A stretch of DNA of 64,000 nucleotides from JAGWBD01 sp965220615 (GCA_965220615.1 CBDCQL010000001.1:558001-622000); one strand, 5' to 3'; shown: positions 15,953 to 26,596, numbered from the stretch's first letter. The notes: generated by a model from the sequence alone, not told the origin. Made by a program: numbers and translations.

Positions 15953-17461
15953 ATGACCTTTCGCAAGCGGCTCATCCTTTACTTTTCCGGCCTGCTGGCC
16001 ATTTTCATCCTTGTCTTTGGCGTGCTCGTTTACACGGTTCTGGACAGCGCCCTGATGCAGTCCGTCGATCGTCGCCTGGAAGAGACCGCCACCCTCGTCA
16101 TCAACAACAGTCGCGGCCTGTCCTCCCGGGTGAGCACCCAGCGCGTCATCGTCTTGCCCCGCCTGGATATCTTCAGCTTTCCGGGCGTCGGCGTGCAGGT
16201 CTGGTCCGTCGATGACGACCCACCGCAACTGGAAGCCTCCTCCAACAACATTGCCACCCTGGTGCTGCCGCTGAACCCGGGCGCGCTGGGCGCGAAGGAG
16301 CCGGTTTACGCCAACGTCACGCTCAACGACCATGCCGTGCGCGTGCTGACCAGCCCGATGATCGCCGGTGGCGAGTTGCTGGCCAACGTGCAACTGGTCA
16401 TGTCCCTGCGCGCCATGCACGAAACGCGCCAGAATCTGCTGCTCGTCATGGGCCTGGGCGGCAGCCTGGTCGTGCTGGCCTCGATCGCCGGCAGTCTGTG
16501 GTTCTCGCAGCGCGCCCTGCGGCCCATCCGTCGCATCGCGGCGGCGGCGGCCTCCATCGCGCGGACGGACGACCTGGATACCCGCCTTGAATGGCAGGGG
16601 CCGCGCGACGACCTGGGGCGCCTCGTCTCGGTCTTCAATGACATGATGGCGCGCCTGCAGGGCCTTTTCAGTGTGCAACAACGCTTCGTCGCCGACGTGT
16701 CTCACGAACTGCGTACGCCGCTGACCGCCATTCGCGGCAACCTGGACCTCATCCGTCGCTATGGCATGGACGAAGCCTCGCTGGAGGCCATTGAGGACGA
16801 GGCCGGGCGAATGGCGCGGATGGTCGATGATCTGCTGCTGCTGGCCCGCGCGGATTATGGCGGTCTGGCGCTGGAACTGAAAACGCTGGACCTGGACACC
16901 CTCTTGCTGGAGGCCGGGCGGGAGGCGCAACTGCTCGTCGGTGAGCGCGACCTAGACATTGAGATGCGCCGCCTTGAACCCCTGCGCGCCCGGGGCAACG
17001 CGGACCGCATCAAGCAGTTGCTGCTCAACCTGCTGGACAACGCGATCAAGTTCACGCCCGACGGGGGCCGCATCACGCTGGGCCTGTACCGCGACGGCGA
17101 CGAAGCCGTGCTGGAGGTTAGCGACAGCGGCATCGGCATCGCCCCTGGGGACGCGCAGCACATCTACGACCGCTTCTGGCAGGCGGACCCCTCGCGGCGG
17201 CGCGCGCAGCAAAGCGACCAGGATGCCGGCCTCGGCCTTTCGATTGTGAAGTGGATCGTGGACGCGCATAATGGCCGCATCGATCTCGACAGTGCGCCCG
17301 GCAGGGGCACGACCTTCCGCGTGCGCCTCCCGCTGGTGCAGGAAACGCCGCCACTGCTGCCAGAGGGCGAGGTGGCCCGTGGCGTCCGCCGGCGCCCCGC
17401 CTGGTGGCGTATACGCCGCAACGGAGAGGTCGCGCCGCAAAAGTCGGGTGAGGGATCGTAG
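15953..17461 (+). CDS. Two-component sensor histidine kinase
   Basis: 502 residues. An N-terminal membrane helix (about 12-35), an extracytoplasmic sensor of about 130 residues, a second helix near 165-185, a HAMP linker, then the H-box 'DVSHELRTPLTAI' with the phosphorylated His. The catalytic domain has the N-box 'LLNLLDNAIKF', G1 'DSGIGI' and G2 'GLGLSIVKWIV'. A 30-residue basic tail follows the last conserved strand. ATG at 15953 follows GGGAGGAA at the regulator's end. It is the cognate partner of the preceding response regulator; the sensed signal is not evident. Confidence 0.95.
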   Translation: MTFRKRLILYFSGLLAIFILVFGVLVYTVLDSALMQSVDRRLEETATLVINNSRGLSSRVSTQRVIVLPRLDIFSFPGVGVQVWSVDDDPPQLEASSNNIATLVLPLNPGALGAKEPVYANVTLNDHAVRVLTSPMIAGGELLANVQLVMSLRAMHETRQNLLLVMGLGGSLVVLASIAGSLWFSQRALRPIRRIAAAAASIARTDDLDTRLEWQGPRDDLGRLVSVFNDMMARLQGLFSVQQRFVADVSHELRTPLTAIRGNLDLIRRYGMDEASLEAIEDEAGRMARMVDDLLLLARADYGGLALELKTLDLDTLLLEAGREAQLLVGERDLDIEMRRLEPLRARGNADRIKQLLLNLLDNAIKFTPDGGRITLGLYRDGDEAVLEVSDSGIGIAPGDAQHIYDRFWQADPSRRRAQQSDQDAGLGLSIVKWIVDAHNGRIDLDSAPGRGTTFRVRLPLVQETPPLLPEGEVARGVRRRPAWWRIRRNGEVAPQKSGEGS

Positions 17462-17482
17462 CGGCGGCGACAGGGGGATGGC

Positions 17483-17989
17483 ATGGCACACGCGCTTGTT
17501 GAGCAACTGCGCTTTACCCGCAGCGAGTGGTTGCGCGGCCTGCAGGACGTGGACGCGGGGGATGCGCGCCGGCGTTACGGACGCATCAACGCCATCAGCT
17601 GGATGATCGGTCACCTGGCCTGGCACGAACAACTCTACTGGTTTCGCCTGGGGCAGCGGACGACCCCGATTCCGGAACTGGGGGCCTACGGCTTCGGCAA
17701 GCCCGCCAGCGAACCGCCGCTGGACGAGGTGTGGGAAGCCTGGCGGCGCATCACGGCCATGGCCGACCCCTGGCTGGATACGCTCACGGCAGCCGACATG
17801 AGCGATTATCTGGCGGGTGACGCCAGGCGCGAGGAAGACGTCGGCACACGCCTGCTGCGCATCAACTACCATTACTGGTTTCACCTGGGCGAGGCCCTGG
17901 CCCTGCGCCAGTTGCTGGCCGGCGAGTCGCAGCATCCCCTGCCGGAATTCGTCGGGTCGATGGCCGCGGCGCCCTGGCGCCCTGACTGA
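17483..17989 (+). CDS. DinB-like four-helix-bundle protein, copy 1
   Basis: 168 residues of the DinB/DUF664 superfamily. The expected metal-binding histidines appear in 'MIGHLAWHEQLYW' and 'NYHYWFHLGEALALRQLL'. Such proteins bind divalent metal; some act in low-molecular-weight-thiol transfer, many have no known role. It starts 21 bases after the histidine kinase and may be read through from it. It is closely related to the next gene, the two having arisen by tandem duplication. Confidence 0.85.
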   Translation: MAHALVEQLRFTRSEWLRGLQDVDAGDARRRYGRINAISWMIGHLAWHEQLYWFRLGQRTTPIPELGAYGFGKPASEPPLDEVWEAWRRITAMADPWLDTLTAADMSDYLAGDARREEDVGTRLLRINYHYWFHLGEALALRQLLAGESQHPLPEFVGSMAAAPWRPD

Positions 17990-18139
17990 CGCCGGGAGCT
18001 TCCGTCAGCAAAAGGGAGCATGGCAGCGTGCCCGCCAGGCGGCCCGCAGTCCTGAACGCGCGTTGAGGCGGCGGAGCGGATGATTTACACTTGCGCGCCC
18101 TGGGAGTGAAGACAGCCGCGAACAAGCGGGGAGGAAGAC

Positions 18140-18652
18140 ATGGCACACGTACTCGTCGAACAGTTGCGCTTCACGCGCCGGCACTGGCAGCGTGGCCTGG
18201 CCGACGTCACGGCGGCGGAGGCCCTGCAGCGCCACGGGCGCATTAACCCGATCGGCTGGATGATCGGACATCTGGCCAGCCACGAGCAGTACCTGTGGTT
18301 CGTGGAGGGCCAGCAGCAGGAGGGCCCGGCGCCGCAGGTGTATTCCTGTGGCTACGGCCAGCCTGACAGCGCGCCGCCACTGGACGAGATGTGGCGGGCC
18401 TGGGAGAAAATCACCACGGCCTCCGACCCCTGGCTGGATACCCTGAGCTCAACGCAGATGGAAGAATACCTGCCCGGCGACGAGCGACAGGTGGAGAACA
18501 CCGGCTCCGCCATGTTGCATCTGATTTACCATTACTGGTATCACCTGGGCGAGGTCATGGCCGCGCGCCAGTTGCTGGCCGGCGACTCGCAGCATCCCCT
18601 GCCGGAGTTCCCCGGCCCGCTGGTCGGGGCCTTCTGGCGTTCGCCCGACTGA
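18140..18652 (+). CDS. DinB-like four-helix-bundle protein, copy 2
   Basis: 170 residues, paralogous over its whole length to the preceding gene. Both begin MAH.LVEQLRFTR and share 'MIGHLA.HEQ', 'DPWLDTL' and '.HYW.HLGE....RQLLAG'. Differences are concentrated in the region around residues 60-80, which may line the substrate pocket. ATG follows GGGGAGGAA. A 150-base gap separates the copies and includes a TTACACT sequence, so this gene may have its own promoter. Confidence 0.85.
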   Translation: MAHVLVEQLRFTRRHWQRGLADVTAAEALQRHGRINPIGWMIGHLASHEQYLWFVEGQQQEGPAPQVYSCGYGQPDSAPPLDEMWRAWEKITTASDPWLDTLSSTQMEEYLPGDERQVENTGSAMLHLIYHYWYHLGEVMAARQLLAGDSQHPLPEFPGPLVGAFWRSPD

Positions 18653-18664
18653 CGCGCTGAAGCC

Positions 18665-19426
18665 TCAGCCGGCGGACTCGGCCGTCGGGGTCAGGGCGGC
18701 CTCCGCCGTCACGGTCGCCAGCACGGCTGCGGTCTCCGCCGTGGCCGTCGCCCGGGCCTCCGCCGTGGCCGTGGCGATCTCCACCTCGCTCAGCGGGTTG
18801 AGCGTGGCCGTGGGCAGGGGCGTCGCGGTCGGCAGCGGCTCCCAGGGCGGGTCGTCGATCCGCTCAAGGACTGCGTCGAGGGGTCGGCTGTTGACCAGCA
18901 GCACCTGGTTGCCCTGTTCCAGGTCCGGCGCGGAGGCGACCGCGTCCAGTTGCCGCTTCATGACGTAGTAACGCGTGCCCTGCGGGTTTTGATTGCCGAC
19001 GAAGACGATCTCCAGCGGGCCTTCGCCCCGATCGATTTCGAGGGTCCAGGCCGGCGCGTCGAAGCCGAAGGCGCCCGCTTCGTCAATCTCGAAGCTGCTG
19101 CTGACGGCCAGATCCAGCAGGTTCGCGACGGCCTCCTGCGCCGCCGCCTGGTCGACTGTGCGCTCTTCCGCGTCCGCCGGGCTCTCAAGAGCCCAGACGT
19201 CTTCCGCGCGGGTCAGGTGGATGTAGCTGCCGCTCTCGTTGTCACGCAGGCCCACGCTGACGACGTCGGCCGGCGAGAGGTCGGGAAGCAGAGGGCCGCC
19301 CTCACCCTGCACGGCGGGCGTGGCGACGGCCTCGTCCGCGTCCCGCTCCTGGCTGAGGAGCAACACGGCGAGGATGACGATGACGCTGACCAGCAGCAGC
19401 AGCAGGGTATTGCGGCTGAGACGCAT
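18665..19426 (-). CDS. DUF4340 domain protein
   Basis: 253 residues: a single N-terminal membrane anchor (about 6-24), an extracytoplasmic DUF4340 domain ('VSVGLRDNESGSYIHLTR', 'VWALESPADAEERTVDQ', 'GNQNPQGTRYYV'), and a Thr/Ala/Pro-rich C-terminal linker of about 60 residues containing PTATPLPTAT. It is the last gene of a four-gene operon with a GldG-like protein, a permease and an ATPase; DUF4340 proteins very often sit there. Function is unknown; a substrate-contacting accessory of the transporter is inferred. Confidence 0.87.
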   Translation of the reverse strand: MRLSRNTLLLLLVSVIVILAVLLLSQERDADEAVATPAVQGEGGPLLPDLSPADVVSVGLRDNESGSYIHLTRAEDVWALESPADAEERTVDQAAAQEAVANLLDLAVSSSFEIDEAGAFGFDAPAWTLEIDRGEGPLEIVFVGNQNPQGTRYYVMKRQLDAVASAPDLEQGNQVLLVNSRPLDAVLERIDDPPWEPLPTATPLPTATLNPLSEVEIATATAEARATATAETAAVLATVTAEAALTPTAESAG

Positions 19427-19429
19427 GGC

Positions 19430-21109
19430 TCACTGCCCTCCCTGGGGCGCGCTCTCGCGGTTGCGGTACCAGACCAGCGCGCCGATCGCCAGTACGCCGA
19501 AAGGTAGCAACAGCGAGGTGATGACGTTGATCAGCGCGAGGCTCTGCGCGTCGGCGAAGAGCGGCGCGTCCTGCGGGCGCGCGGCGCTCTGGATGTTGAC
19601 CTGGGAGAACCAGTCCTCAAAGTCCGTGGCCCAGAAGATGCTGTCCACCGCCACGTCAAAGTTGGCCACGCCGTTGATGCCGGTGAAGCCGTTGGCCAGC
19701 ATCGAGGTGCTGCCAAAGAGCACCACCCGCGCGCCGGTCTCGCTGTTTTCGGCGGCGGCGGCCAGCACCAGCGGCCCGGTCAGGCTCGTCTCCTCCGGCT
19801 CGATGTTGCCTTCCAGCACGGCGCTGAAGTCCGTCATGTTGTAGGAGTCGGCCGAGGAGGAAGCCAGCGAGGTCAGCGTCACCGAAGGCGGCGGCTCGGC
19901 CGCGATCTCGATGCTGTGCGGCGCCTCGAAGACCAGCGCGAAGCCGAGTGAGTAAGGCTGCGTGATGCGGTGATAGGCGTCCATGTCCGTGCTGACCGGA
20001 TAAAGCGGGTTCTGGAATGCCTGGCTGCGGTCGAGCACCATGTCGTTGCGGAAGCGCAGACCGAAATGCTGGAAGAGCCAGTTGCCGAGCGCGGCATCCG
20101 CGGCCAGCGGCGCGCTGCCGGTCTCCAGCCCGGGCGCGGCCAGCAGGATCAGCTTCCCGCCACTGGCGAGATAGTCCGTCAGCACCGCCAGTTCCGGTTC
20201 GGAGAGCGGCCGGCTGCCCCCGGCGATGATCATGATCTCGCCGTCGATGGCCGGGTCATTCAGACGCAACTCGCTTTCCGGCCGCGTGAAATCCAGCAGC
20301 GGCACCTCGCGGTTGGTCCAGTCCAGTTGCTGTTCGAGGCCGAGGCTGAGGGTGGAGAGGCCCTCCGGCCCGGAGGCGTTCATGCCCGGGCCATCTTCCA
20401 CCTCGATGAACCAGGTGCGGAAATCTCCGGCGACGGCGTTGCGCAGGATGGCGTTGGTCAGACCGTCCTGGCTGAAGAAGCGCAGCAGTTCGCCTTCCTC
20501 AAGATCGGGCTCCCCCTCTGCATTCAGGCGGGTGACGAATTGCTGGTTGGGGTTGCTGGCGCCCATTTGCTCGGCGCGCAGGGGGTTGCGGTCGAGGTCG
20601 ACGAATTCGCTGATCACCTTGCCCTGGCTGACGGACACGTATTCCGCCATCAGCAATTCCAGCTGGTCGCGAATGCCGGCCGAGGTGGCGCTGATGAAAG
20701 TGGTCACGTGCACCTGCGGCAGCGTGGGGTCGGCGCCGATGGCGGCGATGGCGTTGCGCCCCTCGGACGAGAGCGCGTACTCATTGGATTCGCTCAGGGT
20801 GACGCTGAGGTTGGCCTGGCGCACGAAGGTGTAAATGGCGATCAGGGCGGCCAGCACGACCAGGGTGACCAGCAGGCTGGTGCCGCCGAAGCGCAGGGTG
20901 CGTCCGGTGAGCACGGCGCGTACCTGCTGCGGCGCCGTGAAGGCCCAGCCAAGCAGCGCCAGCAGCGCGATGCCCAGCGCGCCCCAGGCGACGACGGCAT
21001 CGGCATTGACGGCAAAGGCCAGCAGCGCGGCCAGGCCGGCGGCCAGCGCCAGTAAAAGCAGGCTGCGGGGTGGCAGGAAGGGCTGATCGTCGGAAAGTTT
21101 GTCTTGCAT
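19430..21109 (-). CDS. GldG-family ABC-associated protein
   Basis: 559 residues. Two membrane helices at about 15-60 and a third near 75-95, then a long extracytoplasmic domain of the ABC_transp_aux/GldG type ('VHVTTFISATSAGIRDQLELL', cut here, and later 'GGSRPLSEPELAVLTDYLASGG'), and a final C-terminal helix near 525-550 with a basic tail. GldG partners with GldF and GldA in Bacteroidota gliding machinery; Chloroflexota homologues exist without gliding. The start lies 2 bases after the permease stop. Substrate unknown. Confidence 0.87.
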   Translation of the reverse strand: MQDKLSDDQPFLPPRSLLLLALAAGLAALLAFAVNADAVVAWGALGIALLALLGWAFTAPQQVRAVLTGRTLRFGGTSLLVTLVVLAALIAIYTFVRQANLSVTLSESNEYALSSEGRNAIAAIGADPTLPQVHVTTFISATSAGIRDQLELLMAEYVSVSQGKVISEFVDLDRNPLRAEQMGASNPNQQFVTRLNAEGEPDLEEGELLRFFSQDGLTNAILRNAVAGDFRTWFIEVEDGPGMNASGPEGLSTLSLGLEQQLDWTNREVPLLDFTRPESELRLNDPAIDGEIMIIAGGSRPLSEPELAVLTDYLASGGKLILLAAPGLETGSAPLAADAALGNWLFQHFGLRFRNDMVLDRSQAFQNPLYPVSTDMDAYHRITQPYSLGFALVFEAPHSIEIAAEPPPSVTLTSLASSSADSYNMTDFSAVLEGNIEPEETSLTGPLVLAAAAENSETGARVVLFGSTSMLANGFTGINGVANFDVAVDSIFWATDFEDWFSQVNIQSAARPQDAPLFADAQSLALINVITSLLLPFGVLAIGALVWYRNRESAPQGGQ

Positions 21110-21111
21110 GC

Positions 21112-21862
21112 TCAGGCTCTCCAGCGACGGGTCTCAACCAGACGGGTGGTGATGAAGAGGGCGCCGATGATCACGCAGATGAAATAGACGACGTCCTCGG
21201 CGCGCACGATGCCCTGCGCCAGGGTGACGGAGAAATGGGCCTGCAAACCCAGCTCGCGCACGAAGTCGGCCAGCAGGCTGGAACTGCCCTGGCCGGCGAT
21301 CCAGATGGCGGCGATCTCGGCGAGGTAGAGCACCAGGATGGTGGCCGAGCCGAGAAAGGCCGCCACGATCTGGTCCTCGGTCACGGCGGACCAGATCAGG
21401 GTGATGGCCAGCACGGCGCCGCCGTAGAGCCAGGCGCCGCCGTAGGCGCTGAGGGCCACGCCGGCATCCGGCACGCCGATGAATGTCTGCAGGACGTAAA
21501 AGACCAGCGAGAGCAGCAAAAGTACGCTGTAGTAGGCCCAGGCGGCGAGGAACTTGCCGATGATGAAGCTGCTCTCGTGCATGGGCAGCGTCATCAATAC
21601 CTCCAGCGTGCCTTCGCGGCTTTCCTCGGCCAGCAGACGCATGGTCAGCAGCGGCGCGATGAGGAACATCAGGAAGGTCAGCAGGTTGGGCGCGAAACCG
21701 GCATCGGCCGGGATGCCGCTGCCGAAGGACAGCGCCGCGTTGGCCTGGGCGATGAAGCCGTTGAAGAGCACGCCGAGGAAGAGCAACAGCGCGAAGGCGA
21801 TGGCGTAGGCCACCGGCGAACGAAAATAGAGGGCCAGTTCGCGGCGAAAAACGGCCAGAACG

Positions 21863-21870
<8 letters not shown>
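21112..21870 (-). CDS. ABC-2 permease, GldF-like
   Basis: 252-residue membrane protein with six segments. It begins with 'AVFRRELALYFRSPVAYAI', the characteristic start of GldF/NosY-like permeases, and has 'EESREGTLEVLMTLPM' in the first cytoplasmic loop. Its start overlaps the ATPase stop by 8 bases, and the GldG-like gene follows after 2 bases, so the three are certainly co-expressed. Confidence 0.92.
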
Positions 21871-22852
<982 letters not shown>

Positions 22853-23012
22853 GGATTTTGTTCCTTCCACGCGCGCCACAAGGCGGGCCACCGGCGTCCG
22901 CTGTCACTGACCCGCTTGCGGGCGGCCAGTATAGCGTTGCCCAGGCGGCATGTGCAGCCAGAAAATGAAGAATCGCATTAACATCTTGTGGTTGCGAAAA
23001 TTGTGGGGCAGG

Positions 23013-23041
23013 GACGGCGATCACCCTGGGTGACCGCCGTC
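23013..23041 (-). terminator. Hairpin after the five-SH3b gene
   Basis: GACGGCG and TCACC arms (23013-23025) pair with GGTGA and CGCCGTC (23029-23041), interrupted by a single A-C mismatch. It lies 27 bases beyond the stop of the minus-strand SH3b gene. The nearest T-run is 15 bases further on, so termination may be weak or factor-assisted. Confidence 0.35.
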
Positions 23042-23067
23042 CCCGGCGACGCTGCGCGCCGGCGCTG

Positions 23068-24384
23068 TCAGCCGTAGAGCGTCACGGTCACCAAATCCCT
23101 GCGCGGGATATAGAGGTAACGGCCATTGACCCAGCCGGTGGCCCCTTCACCCTGGTAGTCGTAGTCGATCTCCAGCCAGTTGCTGTTGGCTTCGCGTCCC
23201 AGCACGGAGACGACGTGGCCGCGCGTCAACTGCGTCAGGATTTCACCATCCGGGTAGACGGGCCTGGCGCGCACGTTCAGGCGGCCCGTATCCACGCGCG
23301 CGAAGATCATGTCCTGCGCGGCCTGGGCATCCACGCTGAGTGGCGCGAACTCCAGATCGGGCGAGGTCTGAATCAGGCTGGCCCTGACCCAGGCGCTCGT
23401 ACCGTCGATATCCAGTTGCGCCCAGTCCGAATCGAGATCGCGACCCGTCACAGGGTAGATTTCCCCGCGCCAGAGTCTTGTCACCACCACGCCACCAAGG
23501 GCGTTCGGGATGTCGCGAGCGTTCAACCGCCCCGTATTGACGCGCGCAAAGACCATGTCCTGCGCGGCCTGGGCGTCCACGCTGAGTGGCGCCAGCTCCA
23601 GCCGTGGCGCCTCAACGAAGCGGGCGTTGACCCAGCCGGGTTCCCCGTCGATGTCCAGCTGTGCCCAGCTGCCGTCGAAGTTGCGCGCCAGCACCGGGTA
23701 AACTTCCCCGCGCCAGAGTTTCGTCACCACCTCACCGCCGAGGAAGTTCGGGATGTTGCGCACGTTGAGCCGGCCGGTGTCGACGCGCGCGTTGACGGGC
23801 AGGTCTGACAGGGCCGTGTCCAGTTCCGGCGCAGCCGCCAGATCAGGCACCAGCAGGTAGCGCGCGTTGACCCAGCCGCTGGTGCCGTTGACGTCCACCT
23901 GGGCCCAGGTGGAATCCTCGTTGCGGCCGGTGACGGGCCAGATCGTGTTGTTGTAGACCTTTGTCAACACGAAGCCGAACTCGTGGTGCGGGAAGTCGCG
24001 CACGTTGAGCCGTCCGGTTTGCACGCGGGCATTGACGATACCTACCGCCGCCGCGCTGGCGCTGAATGGCGCGTCCTGCAAGCCTGGCGCTGCAACGTAG
24101 CGCGCGTTGACCCAGCCCAGGATGCCGTCGACGTCGAGCTGGGCCCAGGTGCCCTCGAGGTCGCGCCCGACGACGGGGTAGCTTTCGCCGCGGTCGATCT
24201 GCGTCAGCACCCGCCCCAGAAGGTACACGGGCATGTCACGCACGTTCAGCCGGCCGGTCGCGACCACCGCCGTAATCTCCGCCGGAGTCTCGTCCCCGCT
24301 CGCTTCCTGGGCCGCCAGCGGGCCCGCCATCGAGGCGATCAGGAAAAATGCTACAGTCATGGCAATTCGTAATACCGGCGTCAT
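23068..24384 (-). CDS. Secreted protein with five SH3b repeats
   Basis: 438 residues from ATG 24384 (GGAGGGGG upstream). The signal peptide ends near 'GPLAAQ'. The mature part is five ~80-residue bacterial SH3 units. Each has 'GRLNVR(D/N/A)xP', then 'V(L/V)T+', then 'W(A/L)Q(L/V)D(V/I)xG', and most end in 'GWVNARY'. Bacterial SH3b domains bind peptidoglycan or other surface polymers. No enzyme domain is attached, so a structural or adhesive surface role is inferred. The second, related gene lies upstream on the same strand. Confidence 0.88.
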   Translation of the reverse strand: MTPVLRIAMTVAFFLIASMAGPLAAQEASGDETPAEITAVVATGRLNVRDMPVYLLGRVLTQIDRGESYPVVGRDLEGTWAQLDVDGILGWVNARYVAAPGLQDAPFSASAAAVGIVNARVQTGRLNVRDFPHHEFGFVLTKVYNNTIWPVTGRNEDSTWAQVDVNGTSGWVNARYLLVPDLAAAPELDTALSDLPVNARVDTGRLNVRNIPNFLGGEVVTKLWRGEVYPVLARNFDGSWAQLDIDGEPGWVNARFVEAPRLELAPLSVDAQAAQDMVFARVNTGRLNARDIPNALGGVVVTRLWRGEIYPVTGRDLDSDWAQLDIDGTSAWVRASLIQTSPDLEFAPLSVDAQAAQDMIFARVDTGRLNVRARPVYPDGEILTQLTRGHVVSVLGREANSNWLEIDYDYQGEGATGWVNGRYLYIPRRDLVTVTLYG

Positions 24385-24579
24385 ATCAAATCCCCCTCCA
24401 CTTGTGGTGCCGGGCGGGGAGTATACACGGTTGTTGGCCAGGCTTCGTAAAATTGTCTTAACGGACTCAGTCCCTGGCCAACAGGTCTTCACGAAATCTC
24501 ACGGCATGGAGGGCGCTGTGGCAAGGATTTCCGGTCAGCGCGCAGAGGCGGCGGGGCCGGAAAGGGTGGCTGTGCGAAC

Positions 24580-25878
24580 TCAGCTGGACGCGGGCGTTGG
24601 CTCCGGCGTCACCTGCTGCAGGACCGGTGTTTGCGCAGGGGGGAGGGATTCACCCTCGACGACGACGTCTTCATCCTCTTCAGGCGGCGTTTCGCGGCTG
24701 TCGTCGATGACGGGCACGGCTTGCAGGTCGGGCAGCACGGTGATCCAGGCGCCGCTGACCCAGCCGGCGATGCCGTCGGCATTGAGTTGCACCCAGCTGG
24801 CATCGGCGTTGCGGCCGATGACGGCATAGATCTCCCCCTGGGTGACGATGTGCAGGATGCGCCCCTTGAGAGAGGGCTCCGAACGCACGTTGAGGTAATC
24901 GGCGGTGACCGTGGCGTCGGAAAGGACGGCGTCCCCGTTGAGCACGGGAACGGTCTCAAGACCCGGGTACACGTCCAGCCAGTCGCTGTGGGCCCAGCCG
25001 TTGACGCCGCTCACGTTCAGCCACAGCCAGTCCTCGTCGAGGCTGCGGCCCAGCACGGTGTAGCGTTCTCCCTCATGGATTTTCAGCAGGATGCGGCTGG
25101 TGAGGGCCGGCAGGGCGCGCAGGTTGAGAGTTCCCGTGTTCACCGCGGCCGTGACGTTGGTGACGGGGGCCGGGCTGCCGTCGGTAATCTGCACGCCGGC
25201 AAGGTTTTCGGCCTCGACGTAACTCGCGTTCACCCAGGCGCGCAGGTCGCCAAATGCCAGTTCCAGCCAGGTGCCGGGGCCGTTACGGCCGACCACCGGC
25301 AGCACCTGGTTCATGGTGACGAGTTTGACGACGTCGCCGTGCATACCGGAGTCATTGCGCATGTTCAGGAAGCGCGCCGTGATGCGCGCGCGCGGCGCGT
25401 CGTCAGGCGGCGGGGTCAGGAGCGGGTCCATGTTGAAGATCAGGTGGGCCCGGCCTTCCTGCTCCAGGTATTCCACGACGACCCGGTACTCGCCGGCTTC
25501 CAGCGGCAACACCACCTGAAAGAACTCGCCGCCGGTGGCCCGCCAGGCATCGACGACCGGTTGGTCATCCACGTGTACGCGCACGCCGTCATCGGCCTCG
25601 ACACTGATCTGGTAATTGCCTGCTTCCAGCAACACGCGGGTCGACCAGCGTGCGGCGAAGTTGTCGGCCGGGACACCCGCATGTGGCGAGCCCCCGCCCC
25701 AGCTGCCGCGCGGCCTTGTTTCACTGCGAATGACCACAGGGTTCCCGGCCAGGTCCGTGTTGTTGTAGTACTCGGCCGTCCAGCTGCCGGTTTGCGCGGT
25801 GACGGGCAAGCTTGGGGCCGTCAACCCCAGGGCCAGGAATACACAAATCCTCAAAAGAGGCATGCCCGTGTCAGCCAT
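24580..25878 (-). CDS. Secreted PA14-like plus SH3b protein
   Basis: 432 residues with a signal peptide ending near 'LPVTAQ'. Residues ~32-150 form a PA14-like carbohydrate-binding domain ('WTAEYYNNTDLAGNPV', 'VEADDGVRVHVDDQPV', 'GEYRVVVEYLEQEGRAHL'). Three SH3b units follow from about residue 165 ('ITARFLNMRNDSGMHGDVV', 'VNTGTLNLRALPALTSRIL', 'VTADYLNVRSEPSLKGRIL'), then an acidic/Pro-rich tail. It is probably a cell-wall or exopolymer-binding surface protein. ATG at 25878 has no strong Shine-Dalgarno; an ATG 15 bases later is the alternative. Confidence 0.85.
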   Translation of the reverse strand: MADTGMPLLRICVFLALGLTAPSLPVTAQTGSWTAEYYNNTDLAGNPVVIRSETRPRGSWGGGSPHAGVPADNFAARWSTRVLLEAGNYQISVEADDGVRVHVDDQPVVDAWRATGGEFFQVVLPLEAGEYRVVVEYLEQEGRAHLIFNMDPLLTPPPDDAPRARITARFLNMRNDSGMHGDVVKLVTMNQVLPVVGRNGPGTWLELAFGDLRAWVNASYVEAENLAGVQITDGSPAPVTNVTAAVNTGTLNLRALPALTSRILLKIHEGERYTVLGRSLDEDWLWLNVSGVNGWAHSDWLDVYPGLETVPVLNGDAVLSDATVTADYLNVRSEPSLKGRILHIVTQGEIYAVIGRNADASWVQLNADGIAGWVSGAWITVLPDLQAVPVIDDSRETPPEEDEDVVVEGESLPPAQTPVLQQVTPEPTPASS

Positions 25879-25934
25879 AATTCAAGGAATAACCATTGGA
25901 CGCTACTGTGGAAAACAACGATACGGCAAATGCA

Positions 25935-26471
25935 TCAGGAGTCCCAGGGCTCGTCAGCGCGGCCGGCCAGGTAGTTTTCGTGACGCGCCAGGGCGAAGAG
26001 CAGGTCGGAGAGGCGGTTGAGGCAGGGTAGCAATTGCGCGCCGACGTCTTCCTCCGCCTGCAGGGCGACGACCTGGCGTTCGGCGCGGCGGCAGACGGTG
26101 CGCGCCACGTGCAGCGCGGCCGCCGCCTGCGTGCCGCCCGGCAGAATGAATACCGTCAGCGGCGGCAGGTCATCGTCAAGACGGTCGATTTCCGCTTCCA
26201 GCCAGGCGACGACGTCCGCGCCGATGCGCGTGACCTGGGCGCTGCGGGCGCCCTGCGGCGTCGCCAGATCGGCGCCGGCGCGCAGCAGCAGCGACTGCAA
26301 TTGCACCAGACAGTCATCGTCGCGCGCGCCGAGGCTGCGCGCCATGCCCAGCTGTGCGTTTAACTCGTCCAGTGCGCCGCAGGCCGCGACGCGCAAATGC
26401 GTCTTCGCCACGCGTCCGCCGGCGAAGAGCAGGGTCGTGCCGTCATCGCCGCCGCGGGTGTAGAGTTTCAT
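25935..26471 (-). CDS. Corrinoid adenosyltransferase, PduO type
   Basis: 178 residues from ATG 26471 (GCAGGTG upstream). It converts cob(I)alamin to adenosylcobalamin with ATP. N-terminal 'KLYTRGGDDGTTLLFAGGRV' contains the ATP-binding TRxGDxGxT region, followed by 'GALDELNAQLG' and the C-terminal 'CRRAERQVVAL' and 'LNRLSDLLFALAR' motifs that form the trimer active site. Length is standard. It is divergent from recA and has no cobalamin genes nearby, so it probably serves salvage. Confidence 0.92.
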   Translation of the reverse strand: MKLYTRGGDDGTTLLFAGGRVAKTHLRVAACGALDELNAQLGMARSLGARDDDCLVQLQSLLLRAGADLATPQGARSAQVTRIGADVVAWLEAEIDRLDDDLPPLTVFILPGGTQAAAALHVARTVCRRAERQVVALQAEEDVGAQLLPCLNRLSDLLFALARHENYLAGRADEPWDS

Positions 26472-26486
26472 CGCAGCGACACCTGC

Positions 26487-26515
26487 TTGCAAATGCAGAA
26501 CACCTGTGCTATACT
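26487..26515 (+). promoter_or_regulatory. recA promoter with a possible LexA half-consensus site
   Basis: TTGCAA (26487-26492) and TATACT (26510-26515) are separated by exactly 17 bases, a near-ideal sigma-70 promoter. Within the spacer GAAC-ACCT-GTGC (26498-26509) matches the Gram-positive LexA pattern GAAC-N4-GTTC with one mismatch. Regulation by LexA is inferred from this position only. Confidence 0.6.
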
Positions 26516-26596
26516 GCTCCGGCAGATTGACCAGTGGCATTTTCCGCCTGCCAGACTACACTGGGCATGGCCGGATTTCCAGCGGGAGTGAGCGCG

